DNA of 64,000 bases from Tanypteryx hageni (GCA_028673005.1 CM054114.1:22104880-22168879); one strand, 5' to 3'. Shown: positions 1 to 11,082, counted from the stretch's first letter. The notes: generated by a model from the sequence alone, not told the origin. Program-made: numbers and translations.

Positions 1-979
1 CCCCCCTTTCCCCCCACCACCCTATCACCCCGCCTTATGAATCGGAATTCGCGCAAGACCCGCTCTTTCTTCCTTCGCAGAAGCTTTTGCTTCTCGCACT
101 TCCCCATAAAGCGAACGGAAACTACTCCGACCGCGCTGGGCGTTGCCAACCTTTGAAAGTTTAGGGAAAAAAGCGCTTTCCCGGAATTACTCCTGCTTTG
201 ATCTCCGTGTAATAAGCTCAGCCGAAATCTATTCATTAGCATTCAGTTTCTGCAATCCTCCTATGCCTTAGCGAATTTAACAAGAACGTGGACATCGTAT
301 AACAAATAGGCGCGTTTCGTGCGATGGAGTATTTGAAACTAAACGATATAATTTAAACGAACGCACACCATAAAACAGCAAAACACCACGATCATCTCTC
401 TCTCTCTCTACTATAAAAATTCTCCCTCCATTGTTGCATTAACAAACGTATTTGCGTAATTTTAATGAGTAAATACTGCAAAATGATATATATTATAAAT
501 AGCTAGGTATTTTATCAAATGACGCCAGAGAAACATTAAACTTTTAATTACCGATTTATCGCAATTAATCAAACTATCGACAATTATTTACACACCTCAT
601 TTGAGTTTAATAGTTTTCATATTTACGTTTACGTTCTGTTCTTCGTCGCAGATAATCCATTTCCTTCGGCTTACAAAAATGCTGCATTCACACGTGAGGA
701 AATTAAACCTTGATTAGAGCAGATCTTATTTACTTCAACTACAACGAAGATTGTTTTCGTGAAAAACGATTAGGTAACCATGCATGAGTATTTCTACGTT
801 CAAAGTGAATTATGACTTTCTTGTTTGATTTTCTTGGAAACGGCTACTCCTTCGATAAAATTGTATTTGGCAAGAAATATTTTTTCGCTTGTTTGAAAAC
901 CTTTTCGGTATGGCCAACATTTTACGATATATGAGGAGAGTACGGTTTTTGTTTTCAGTAAATTGACACTCCTGATTGA
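1..979. other. AT-rich non-coding stretch
   Basis: I see no supported gene here. A short CT microsatellite lies at about 393-408. The open frames on the minus strand at 800-1052 are short, have no recognisable domain, and run into the SINE-like insertion that starts at 980. Confidence 0.6.
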
Positions 980-1129
980 TGGGAATAATTTTGAAACGAG
1001 AAAAAAGACCCGGGTTCGATTTCCGGTCATAGCATATTTTTTCTCGTTTCAAAATTATTCCCAGCTTTACAGCTTATGCCTGTCTGTATAGGATCTTCGG
1101 ATCACTTTATTCCATCCACTCCTGATTGA
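967..1129 (+). mobile_element. Fold-back tRNA-like SINE insertion with 13-bp target-site duplication
   Basis: The same 13 bases (CACTCCTGATTGA) occur at 967-979 and 1117-1129 and bracket a 137-bp insert, which is the signature of a target-site duplication. The insert holds a tRNA-like B box (GGTTCGATTTCC, 1013-1024) followed by CGGTCATAGCA. A tail beginning TTTTTTCTCGTTTC matches the element at 60214-60315. A perfect inverted copy of that tail precedes the B box, so the insert folds back on itself. The 3' part (about 1063-1116) has no counterpart elsewhere in the window. I infer a retroposed SINE whose 5' end was formed by snap-back or inversion during reverse transcription. Confidence 0.7.
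981..1062. repeat. Perfect inverted repeat, 26-bp arms
   Basis: Bases 981-1006 are the exact reverse complement of 1037-1062. The 30-base loop (1007-1036) contains the tRNA-like B box of the SINE. Transcribed, it would form a strong hairpin. Confidence 0.9.
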
Positions 1130-1528
1130 GGTATGTGAACCAGTTATGCCATTTTCTTATTTTCTTTGGCCATAAGTCCCAAATGCCAAATTTCATGAAA
1201 ATCCGTACCATAAAAACGTGTGTGCGGACGGACGGACAGAACCAAGCTAATAGGCGCTTACGTTGTTAGCAAACCGCGCCTAAAAATCGGTTTTTGAATG
1301 CGAAACGTCTAGGGCACGCGAATATTTCACCAGTTTTCATTATAGTTTGTTATCGTATACAAGAATAAGCACTCAGAATATAAAAAAACAAGTATCCTAG
1401 ATATCTCCGAAATGTTATGGTTATTGCAGATACCTAAGACAAGTACAATTTCTTTTAATTTTTGATACTTCAAATTCTAATTATCGAATGTGTTTTCAGT
1501 CATAAGACCAGCTAGATAATTGTGTAGT
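1130..1528. other. Non-coding stretch with a dispersed-repeat fragment
   Basis: No gene is seen. Bases about 1180-1250 contain a segment about a target like CCAAATTTCATGAAAATC followed by a GGACGGACGGAC run. The same style of segment (TTGATGAAATTTGG plus CCGTCCGTCC) occurs in the repeat family at 11.1 and 50.1 kb, so this is probably a relic of a related element. Confidence 0.4.
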
Positions 1529-1798
1529 GTATTGGCTCATAATCTGGGGTCCATATTGTAGGTCCAGAGGGTTCTGGGAGGGTCCATGAAAACAAATATA
1601 TTAATATAATTGCCCGCCAATAACTACAGGTATCCAAGTATCAAATATTAAATTAAAATACTTCACTTTCTCTCATTCTCTGTAAAGTTTACTGGAGCTT
1701 TATGAAAATATACTTTTTATATTAATAGAGTGGTGGGTCCATGGGTAATACTGGAGGATCTGGGAAGTCTGTAGGTGCAAACAGATTAAGAACCCCTG
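1529..1798. mobile_element. Possible hAT-like MITE remnant
   Basis: The right end reads GATTAAGAACCCCTG, whose reverse complement begins CAGGGGTTCTTAATCTG, a form typical of hAT ends. At the left a matching but degraded version reads GGCTCATAATCTGGGGTCC. The interior has repeated GGGTCCATG-type phrases. The flanks give only a weak 8-bp match, so the left boundary is uncertain. Confidence 0.35.
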
Positions 1799-2769
1799 CT
1801 CTAATGAATTAATTTGTTGTCACAGTCTTTTATTAAGACCCAAAGCACTTCCACCTACTGTGTAGTCAATTGGTATGCACACAGATATATGTCACATGAT
1901 ATAAATTAAAAGGTTTTAAAGGACGCTAGAATAGAGTAGAAACATATGAAATCTCTCAAAATTCCAATGGAAAAGGAAGCCATAGTACGGCAAATAAAAT
2001 ATCTATAAATCCAATAGTCGAATACTTGTCTTATCATTCAGTGCCGTTTTGAAAATATTCTCCAAAAAAATTCAATGGCAGATAAGGAAAGTGTGTCATT
2101 AAAAAAAAACACTGATAAAATAAATTTAGTCTTTGAATGAACAAAATTTCATGATCGAAATCATTGTTTTATTCATTCAATTGCATTTTCACCTGGAACA
2201 ATAAATAATCCAAAAATAAATTAATTTCTTTAAATTGTGTATTATACTGATTATATTAAATTATTTCACGGGGAACAGGCAAAAAAGTACGCAGATGAAT
2301 TAAAAGCTTCATGGAAGTAAATTTAATTTGAATGCAAATGGGAATATTTTCAGGGACGTTTTATAATAGAAGAAATATCCTCGAGACAAGGATAATATCG
2401 TATAGCGTCTCGTTTATGTATAAAGGCATTAAACCGTATGTGCTTCTTTTCCACTCGGAAGCCTTGAACCGCACGCGAGTTAAATCGCATCCGGAAAAAA
2501 TCAATCACTCATTATTTATGCGACAATGGGTCGGCGGTGTTTCTCCGGGTCCTTCTTCCGGGTTTCGATGACCTTTACGATTGCTTTTTTTCTGTCGCGG
2601 CAGTTTTATGGGACTCTTCCGGAGGCTATAAAACGGCAGCTTCCGTCATACAAGCTACGCTCGAAGTCGCGTTTTTCTTTTCCTCGCTCGGAACAATTCA
2701 AGTATTCCGTGATGCTCATGGAGTTAGTTCCCGTTTCGATTCCGAGGGGAATTGCGCGTCCTTCGATGC
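1799..2769. other. AT-rich non-coding stretch
   Basis: No convincing gene. The plus-strand open frames at 2332-2571 and 2526-3131 overlap in several frames, and the longer ones owe their openness to the CT-rich tract beginning near 2779. Confidence 0.5.
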
Positions 2770-2778
2770 TCTCCCATT

Positions 2779-2945
2779 TTCAACACCCCTCCCCCTTCTC
2801 CATACTCTCCCCTTCCTCTCTCCCTACACTCCTCCACCTCTCCCCCACCTCCCCTACTCTCCCCCACCTCCCCTACTCTCCCCCTCCCCTCCTCCCCCAC
2901 TACCCTCTCCCTCTCATTCTCCTCCCTCTCATCCTCCGCCCTCTC
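2779..2945. repeat. Polypyrimidine (C/T-rich) tract
   Basis: About 165 bases are almost only C and T on the plus strand, with units like CTCCCCCACCTCCCCTACT. This low-complexity DNA keeps all three frames open and encodes only Ser/Pro/Leu runs. Confidence 0.85.
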
Positions 2946-3187
2946 TGGTCCCTGTTTAAAGTGTCATCTTATTCGCGCCCAAGGGTACCGGATACCGCAG
3001 TTAGTCCATCCGCAGGATATTTGAATCGTTCGAATCTTCCCACAAAACCGCTAAACACACATCGTAGTCGGTTTATTTATTCTCTGCAATTGAGGGTAAT
3101 TGACGCGAAACGGACTTATCCAGAGCGATAATCGAGATGGAAGAGGTCGACCGATATCTCGCTAGGCCATAAGTCATTCTTGGGGTA

Positions 3188-4008
3188 TCATTATATATAG
3201 ACGTTTCTTACAGAGGAGGAGGATATAACATCATTATATATAGACGTTCCTTACAGAGGAGGATATAACATACATATAACATATAGGAGGATACTAATGT
3301 TTAGGCACTTCCAGATGAGATGGAGATTCGAAATTTTTTTCTAAGGGAGGGTTTTGTGCAAAACCGGCTAGAAAAAACGAAAATCTTGAAAAAGTGCAAC
3401 AATGCGGCCGCTAAAAATTCGAAACTGTTTAAACAAGTTTTCAAGGTTTATGTATTTCCGAATGTGCTACGGAACTGAAATTTGTTTTATAGGTAAAATT
3501 TTTAAAAATACGAAATAGGATTACACAAATTTTGATATTTAAATTTGTTAGGCAGTTAATAATTCTTAAAGTTTAAACAAATAGGGAAATGTATAGATAC
3601 TACGGGGCGAGTTAGCTGAAAATTTAAAGTTATTTAGAATTTAGTCTATATAAACGAATAAACACTTCAGTATATCCATGAAATCGTTATTACGGCCGTT
3701 AAAAGTTATTTAAATTTAAACAATTAGATAAATGTTATTTCACTTCTAAATGTGCTACAAATTTAACATATGGCAAAAATATGTGGAATTATTAACCCAA
3801 AGTGGGAAAAGTATAATATTACTAAAAATGCAAAAATTAGTGATTGTTTTACTCGATTATTGTTCCATAATGAAAAAACGAAAACCGGTCCGGAGGAGAA
3901 ATCTTCAGAATTAAAGAAATATTTCTCATGATGAAATATCTCTCTGAAAAATTAAGGTTTTTTCAAGGTGAGACGAAATGCTTGCAGTATGCAAGCACCT
4001 TCTACTAG
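3188..4008 (+). mobile_element. Non-autonomous Helitron, copy 1
   Basis: The element starts with TC directly after an A (3187|3188). It ends with the hairpin GCTTGCAGTATGCAAGC (3980-3996), eight spacer bases, then CTAG (4005-4008) followed by T. A|TC...hairpin...CTRR|T is the established Helitron terminal structure. A copy of nearly the same length at 25434-26213 shares both ends, and 3'-end fragments lie on the minus strand at 50900 and 63429. No Rep/helicase reading frame is present, so it is non-autonomous. The first 43 bases are duplicated in tandem: a second A|TC start with the same sequence is at 3230|3231. Confidence 0.82.
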
Positions 4009-4739
4009 TATACTAATGAATGCTCTAGGGTGAAACAAAAATAAGAATAACAGGGGACAAGCAGCTGAAACAAAGAAAGGAGTTTTTTCAAAAAGAATTT
4101 TAGACGGACAAACGGGCAGACCGAGAAAACAAGCACAACTAGACAGAATACTGAATCGATTGGCAAAAAAACGAAATCTCTAGCTGCTTTCGTTTAGGAG
4201 GATTTAGCGCGTCAGACAAACAGATGGACAGACATTTAAATGAAACCGCCAAAAAAGCATGATAAATATTATACATCCTTTTATGCTGGAGGTTTCCCCA
4301 CGTGGAGAACATTTCTATAAGATGTAACAGCAAGTATTTTCTGAAGCGAATAGCGAAAATTCTCGCTGTAACGCGAGCGAATCGAATTGTAATATTCACA
4401 ATCTTCATTAATGAAACATCAACTTTTTTGTCAATTCGCTTTAGTATTTTTCAACAATTCCACACTGGTTTCGGCTAGTTTTATCACTCCTCAGGTGGTA
4501 TATAAGAAAATAAATTTACAATTGAATCATCTGAGATTCTCTTAAACACTCCTTAGAGATTCCCTTTAGTGTAAATTTAATATTTTTATTTTAAATCTAA
4601 ATTGATATTTCGTAGCCCTGAAGAAGAGTGTGTATTTACATTCGAAATATTTGCTATGAAATAACTTTGTTTTATTTAATTTTGACCGAACCTCGCTTAT
4701 CGAAGAATAAATTTATCAGCATCATTGAGTTTTTTTTAG
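4009..4739. other. Non-coding stretch with two CTGANGA...GAAA modules
   Basis: No gene. The minus strand has CTGAGGA (4488-4494) and GAAAC (4468-4472); the plus strand has CTGAAGA (4618-4624) and GAAA (4644-4647). Both look like the core of the module found in the palindrome at 29874-30070. A polypyrimidine stretch ending in TTTTTTTTAG at about 4739 could be a splice acceptor for the decayed gene that follows. Confidence 0.4.
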
Positions 4740-5694
4740 GTTTCGTGCAAATGCAAGTGCAAGTGCAGAGAAGTGACAGCCGAGCATAGATTTCAGTTGT
4801 TTTCGAAGTTCTATGAGCGAGATCATCCCACGCGAGGAACATTTCTGCTGGGCCTTCTTCAGTTCGCGCCAGTAAATCGTCGCCCCGGCATGGAACATAT
4901 GATGATCCTACTTCAAGTCGTCGCCAGAGAACAGTTTGGTACTCAGTTCCAAATGGTACAGGCAATCTGGTACCTATCTGCAAATCCGCATTCACGGATA
5001 TATTTGCACTTGGTAAGAAACGACTGGAAATCCTTATAAGAAAAAAGAAAACTAGTGAACTTGATTCAGTGACAAACGTACTAGGTATGCACTAGGCGAA
5101 TTTACAGAATAAGACAAAAACTATTAAAAACCGTATAAACTCATTTCCTCGTGAAGTCAGCCACTAAACCAGAGAGAGATCTAGTAAAGAGTATTTTGAG
5201 TCCGGACTTAAATGTAAGCAGTCTGAATTTACGCTATAAGGAGAAGTTCCCCGAGACCACAGTAACTTACATGTATTACCGCAATGTGTTCTTGAAAGAA
5301 ATTTCACACCTGTCATTTCAAGGGCCTAGAAAAGATACCTGCAAGACATGTGATCGCTTAAACATTGAAGTTAAAGGAGGAACACCACAATCAAGGTGTG
5401 CAAAAATGAGACTAGAGTTGCATCACAGGAAGGCGCAGAAAGCACAACCTTCCAAAGAGTGATGTCAGTGCATCTCAGCTTCCTGACAGCAGCAGGACAT
5501 GCTGCATTTCAATGGATTTACAGCAAGTTATGTTTGTGCCGACATTAACACACTCGGAAATGTTTTATCGCCGTCAGCTGTCCTGCTACAACTTTGGCGT
5601 CTCTGTAAGTGATACACTCCAATCTTACATGTGCATGTGGGATGAAAGTATAGCCGGAAGGGGAGGTAGTGAAATCACATCATGTCTTCCAAAG

Positions 5695-5948
5695 CAAGGA
5701 CGTACCCAGGGGTGGAGGGGTCCATGGAGTCCCCCTCTGGTGTATAGACATTTGTGGAATCTGCGATAACCACGGTAAAAGCCTGCTACGTTGCCTCTTG
5801 TTACGCTGCCACTTGCTGCATTGAGTTATGAGGACTAAAAACGTTATAAAATTTTATATTATTTGAATAGGACTTTTATTTAATCAATTGCTGGAAATTG
5901 GTTTTCGGCCTCAGACTCCATCGAAATAAATTTCTAGGTACGTGCATG
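5695..5948. mobile_element. hAT-type MITE 1 inside the DUF7869 pseudogene
   Basis: This 254-bp insert has ends CAAGGACGTACCCAG and, reverse-complemented, CATGCACGTACCTAG, matching at 12 of 15 positions. It is flanked by TTCCAAAG (5687-5694) and TTCTAAAG (5949-5956), an 8-bp target duplication with one later change. Eight-base duplications are characteristic of hAT elements. It has no coding capacity. Confidence 0.72.
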
Positions 5949-5956
5949 TTCTAAAG

Positions 5957-6423
5957 CAGGGGTGCACGACATACGGCTCGGAAATTTGGTCCACCGAAAC
6001 ATTTTGTGTGGTCCGGCAGGATTTAACTCAGCTGGTGCTTTCTTTTTCCTTAAAAAATACAAGTAAAATTTGTTACGAACATTTATCGAACGTGTGGACA
6101 AACGTTCTCTTATGAAATTAAACAAAGCTCAATTACGTTCAGCACTGTCAGATCAGAGTTTAAGAGACATTCTAAGAACAGCAACTACCAGAATTACTCC
6201 GAATATAAGTGGAATGGCGAGAGAAAAACGGTGCAATTAAGTAAATTATATTTGTTTGTCACCTCATTTTTGACGCAGAAAAATTGCATGTAAAAGTTGT
6301 TACGGTAATTACTGAATCTACGATAGTGTACTTAAATGCTTTATATACTAAAATTTCATAACGTGGCCCGCCTAGGTCGATGTCGATTTTGGCCCGTGAC
6401 AACTTCTGAGTTGTGCACCTCTG
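5957..6423. mobile_element. hAT-type MITE 2 abutting MITE 1
   Basis: This 467-bp insert begins CAGGGGTGCACGAC and ends GTTGTGCACCTCTG, whose reverse complement is CAGAGGTGCACAAC. It is flanked by identical 8-bp copies TTCTAAAG at 5949-5956 and 6424-6431. The left copy is also the right-hand duplication of MITE 1, so the second insertion used the target-site copy made by the first. The minus-strand frame at 5934-6125 is not a transposase. The interior has GGTCCG and GGCCCG phrases common in hAT MITEs. Confidence 0.82.
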
Positions 6424-7039
6424 TTCTAAAGGTATTTAATATGGGGATCACAAACAGAAAAAGACTGACACTGTAGAGTGATAACCGTAATAACCGTATG
6501 ATGGTATTTCTTTTCCTTTTTATGGTGGCAGTTGGATTGTTTGAACACACGTTATTCTTGTCTGTGGGCATAGTTTCCTCCCACGTGATAGCGATTTTGC
6601 TCTGATTGAAAGAAGGAAGGCAGTTACAAAGGCATTTGTGCCCAGTGTTCCTCATAAAATGGTGGATGAGTCTAAGGTGATTAAACCATTTAAAGTAGTT
6701 AGCATGCGTCCTTCAAATTTCCTGAACATTCGGACTGTGGCAGATCAGATAATCTCTACCAAGAGTCTTAACATTTCCAAAGCTGTCAGCATAATATTTG
6801 ATTCCAATAACTTAAGTGCAGTTTGTGTGAAAGAATCACATAGCGAGTTGGAGACTTGTAAGAAGATCAGGGTTTTGAAGAAAGGGAAAAACGTGAACGA
6901 CATACGCTCCGCATTCTTTGAAGCTATTGCTTCAGAGCGTTCTATTACAGAGGAGAAAAAGAAGGATTTAATAGCCATAATTCCGTACCTACCTATTGAA
7001 GAGCACAGAGAATTCTACGTGAAAATGTGCGGTGAATAA

Positions 7040-9649
7040 TAGATAGGCTTAAGTGGCACATAGCACGAATTGGCACTGTCGAGGTATTTGGACTTAGCAC
7101 CTTTCACTATTCGTTGAACTATTTTTCTGTTCATTTGTTATTATTTTCCGAGAGTAATCATTTATAAGATAATGCTCTAGTAATATTTGTTTACCTGCAA
7201 ACCATATGTTTTGTATGTATCATGCGAACTATACAAAATAAACACCTTTTTCAACGTACCTCAGTTTCCTTAATTTGGCACTTTGCACCTTTCTAATTTA
7301 AAGTATCTAAATGTCTTCGAAGTGACAAAACTCGAACGCATTCATTACCGCTGCGGCGTCAATCCTTCGCTCCCTCGTTCCAGCTCACTTGACGTTTTGC
7401 TATTTTCCTTGTTCAGTAAGAAATCTTGCTTTTTATTACTATCCGTTAAATTAGTCAACTATTTTCAAAGTATCCTCAAAAATGTACGCTCAAGACCTGA
7501 CCAAACCATTCCATAAATTACAAAATTATAGTCATTTTAATTTGTGTTCATTTTCAGTTTAATTTATTTAAGAACTTTAGCACTGCATTAATTTTCCATC
7601 TAATTTCCACGATTTAAATCCAATAAATAATTTAAAAAGTAATTATTACCTTGAAATTGAGCAATGTGAAAACTAAATAGCCTTCTTGTTATTTCGAAAC
7701 AAATGTTGCAATGTTAATTTAGATCGGTAATTTATTTTATGGAAGCTGTAACTCATTACTCGAGTAGATAGCAACGAACGTGCGAGCCACGTTGTGAACA
7801 ATATTTATTGCCCCAGGTAGACTTAGATCCAACAAACTTTGGGATAGAGATTGCTATTCATTATTCATACCCGAAGTTAACGTCGAAAAAAAATCATCGT
7901 CATTAGCACGCTAATAATTTTTGCTATTCTATCATTCGTCTACCTTAATAGGCTTATGATCAACACAATATTCTTTTTTCCTTAAAATAACACATTAAAA
8001 GCTACAGTTATAGGGAGAAGGAAGTTGTAAACACACGTCAACTAACGAAGAAATTGATAAAAATACGCATTTTTGAAGTGCTTGGACTTATTTTGCGAAT
8101 ACTACCAAAGATATATCTTCGCCTCTACAGGTACAGTAAATACTCTCAAGCAAAAGCGAAGCAAATTATTAAATAAACATATTTAAATTCAAAAATATTT
8201 TGAACCTGTGATAATGGGCATGTAGTCATACTAATAATTTCTTCAAAATATATTCATAACCACTTCGACAGAAATGGATAACATCCTTTAGTAAATACTT
8301 TCAATTATTACAAAGCATTAAATTTCCATATTTGTGGCGATTTGTATGGGAAAAATTAAGCAAAATGAATGTGGAAAATTCAAAATTCAGACGCGATTTA
8401 ATTAACTTTTACAAATCGGATATTTCGATCATCTTAAAAACACTATTATTTTCGTTAAAATGCTTAAATTTTATAAATAATAATAATGAGAAAACGAAAT
8501 TAATCCGCCTTGGTGAAAAGGATATGCTTATTGTCTTAAAATTTGAGATTGATAAAGCAATTAAATTGTTTTTAGTGCAGACGAAGCCAATGAAAGGATT
8601 GACATAATTACAAGGAGTATCGTAACTATGTGAATATTCTTTGCTATGGGCGGTTTAAATTACTTAATGATAAAAAGCAATCCATTTTGCCCAAAATAGA
8701 CAGGGGCGTGTTTCGGTCTAAAATGAATCAAAATGCGAAGATTTCTGCAAATACCGAAACATATTTAGGTCTGCCCTAATTCCGGTTTCATGAAAGCCGC
8801 CGATTTTGGAGGGAAGATAAAGATAAAGTTCTCTAAATAGATTGTCCCACTTTGCCGCGGCTGAATAAACAAAAGAGGATTTTTACGTTGCCATTCCTAA
8901 ATAGTAAGGCGTCTCTTGAGATTTCGAGCGATTTAAAAAAATAAACCGAGTGTAATACCCTTTTTGTGTTTTTTTTAAAGACGGAAAGAGTAGTAAATAC
9001 GAAAATTCATAGTCACTATCGGATCTGAAAAAATAATGTGCTCTCTTTCTCATGTTAGACTTGTTTCAGAAAAAATGCAGATCGGATGAAGGTCTTTTTC
9101 AAGAATCTTTATACAAGAAGTTGACTCACAATTGCAGCATTAACTCTAGGTTTAGCATGCGATGTTTCCAAAAAATACATTGGAAAACCAAGTTAATAAT
9201 TAAATATCTATTTTTATTGGTAGCCGTGACCTAAATTTAAAATACATTCCAATGGATGATATTTCATTTTCGGCTGTTTCCTACGCAGTCGGTTTTTTTT
9301 AATCGACCATTATTCAAACAAGTTGGCGAGCCATCGAAACCAATTAAAATTTATCTCTATTTTAAATTAATGAGCAATAAAATAAAAAATATTTTGATTG
9401 GAAAGGTTTTTAATGTGTCCCGGGAGGAGATGTACGCCATCGGTGATTTCTGCAAATAGGGCGAAACGTTTCGCAAAAGTTTTCTTCTTATAAAGTTTAA
9501 ATAAAATAATTATGATTTTGTCTGAATAAATTGATAAATATAAATTCACTCTTGGCGTCCATCTTGATACGAGGGTAAACACCTAAATAGTGCGATTGAA
9601 AATAAAAACAACCAGCTCAAGTAAAGTTTGAAGATTTATGGAAGAACAG
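7040..9649. other. AT-rich non-coding stretch
   Basis: About 2.6 kb with no recognisable gene. Short frames such as 7283-7516 and 8332-8607 are Lys/Asn/Phe-rich by base composition and match nothing I know. Phrases like CCGAAAC near 8755 and GGGCGAAACG near 9460 recall the CTGANGA...GAAA module but lack a clean partner. Confidence 0.55.
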
Positions 9650-9809
9650 CAGAGAAATTCTCCCTGACCGGGTATCGAAGCCGAGTTTTCCACTTGTAGG
9701 GAAGATATTCTATAAAATTCAATACTATAGAATAGAGTACAATTCCACAGGATATCAATCCGGCAAGTGGAAGAAGGCTTCGATTCTCGGTCAAGGCAGA
9801 ATTTTTCCC
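9650..9809. repeat. Head-to-head pair of tRNA-like SINE fragments
   Basis: Bases 9650-9701 read on the minus strand and 9760-9809 read on the plus strand are both diverged copies of the SINE at 60214-60315. Each has an AAGTGGA-type phrase, then a CTTCGAT-type B box, then CCGGTC or TCGGTC, then AGAATTT. They face outward around a 58-base spacer and form an imperfect inverted repeat of about 45 bp. Confidence 0.6.
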
Positions 9810-10524
9810 AAACTTTTTCATAAATCTCGCATATCTGCCTACAAAACTTAGCCGACGCTTTCATTTGTGCAAGTAAAGTTTAAGGAAATTTAAAAGCGGT
9901 TTTTCTGGAAATGTTTCTGCAGACTTGATTTAAAAAAACAAATCACCTTCATCCTTTTCGTGTTTGAGACGGCGTTTTAGACGATTCGCGAGGGAGCGTC
10001 TCAATGCCACGGTAATCCAGACGCGATTTCTCGTCTGAAATCTATCAACGAGAAACCTTCCATGGAAAAGCGTTCGAGCCGACCAAGTTGGTATAGCTCC
10101 GGAATTAGGTTATCGATTTTTGTCAGCGTAGTTAGCCATCGGGGACGTAGCGTAAGTGGAAGAAGGCTTCCCTACCCACCGTCTCGACGAGAAATCCGCC
10201 TCCCGATGTTCGCTTTTTTCGAAAATAACTCCACCAGGTCCACCTGTCCGCCGCATGAATGGAGACCTCTCTCATAACCTTAAAACGAGAAATCGCCGAT
10301 TGCCGTTTCTCTTCGTTGTTAACAATTAGAGGAATAAGACAAAAAATATAATTTTTTGAAAATCTTCGCAATGGTCTCGATTCACGAATACTCTTCGTAA
10401 ATCGCGTTTTAGTGTGACGACCCTCCACATAAATGCCATTCAATTCAAAAACGAGCAATCGTACAAGATTTTAATTTTAAAAATTCTACCAATTTTTCTT
10501 TTGTATCCTTATAATCCATGTACC
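9810..10524. other. Non-coding stretch, CpG-containing
   Basis: No gene supported. Overlapping frames on both strands at 10062-10277 and 10132-10458 have no recognisable domain. Bases about 10150-10175 (AAGTGGAAGAAGGCTTC) repeat a phrase from the SINE pair at 9764-9782, so another SINE fragment may lie here. Confidence 0.4.
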
Positions 10525-10889
10525 TATAATTTATTGAATGTCCGCCTGAGGCAAGGTCATTTGAATGACACACTATTTGAATAGCAATTTGAATCAACAT
10601 AATTGAGTCCGAAAATCACAGTAAGTAACATGTCGGCTCGCGAATATGAAGTCCCAGGTTCGATCTCGATCGGGTCACTTTATTATTCTATTTTATATTT
10701 CATTTCTTTATTTAATATGATTAATGATTTTGATTTGAATATGGCCAACGAGTCATCTTTTTTTAACTAAAATTTTAAATAAATTTAAATTCATAGATTT
10801 TCTGTTAATGTATGATATTATATATGAATCATAAAAAGAAAGTATATTATTCTTTTTTTTATGTTGCGAAGCAACGGGCAAGCCACTAG
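10525..10889 (+). mobile_element. Helitron-like element with a tRNA-like segment, copy 1
   Basis: The 3' end has a hairpin GTTGCGAAGCAAC (10863-10875), ten spacer bases, and CTAG (10886-10889) followed by T, as in Helitrons. The left part includes CGGCTCGCGAATATGAA and a B-box-like GGTTCGATCTCG (about 10658-10669), as in tRNA-derived elements. An inverted copy at 60898-61243 shares the whole length. The 5' end is not clear: no A|TC start is obvious at the shared boundary. It could be a tRNA-derived SINE with a chance CTAG end. Confidence 0.5.
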
Positions 10890-11082
10890 TTCTAATAATA
10901 ATTTGTTGGCGGAAATAAAACAATCAAAGAATTTCAAAATTGATCTATTCAAGAGGGCGAATTTATCGCATAAAATGTTATCACGGATGATAACTTTAAG
11001 AAATTTCTTTTCTTATGGTTTCACATCAAGGCTTCGTTATATTAATAGCCGAAGGTTCAAATACGCAGACTTCCATTTATTA

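Larger units (their letters stand above)
4740..7039 (+). pseudogene. Decayed DUF7869-type (arthropod transposase-like) gene
   Basis: I recognise this from memory as the arthropod-expanded family usually labelled DUF7869, probably transposon-related; its reaction is not established. The pieces occur in family order. A Cys-rich start with EHRFQLFSKFY is at 4740-4990. AFTDIFALGKKRLEILI follows at 4988-5040 and INSFPREVSH at 5135-5164. Next come SPDLN and DTCKTCDRLN (5200-5370), then DLQQVMFVPTLTHSEMFY (from 5515), SDN (6477-6485), GHSFLPRDSDFALIERR (from about 6566), and a C-terminal block to the stop at 7037-7039. The gene is dead. In-frame stops lie near 5093, 5162 and 6474 (TAG where family members have Trp), and frame changes occur near 4980, 5195, 5460 and 6563. 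Two hAT-type insertions occupy 5695-6423. A splice-acceptor-like TTTTTTTTAG precedes 4740, so an upstream exon may have existed; I do not see it. Confidence 0.8.
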
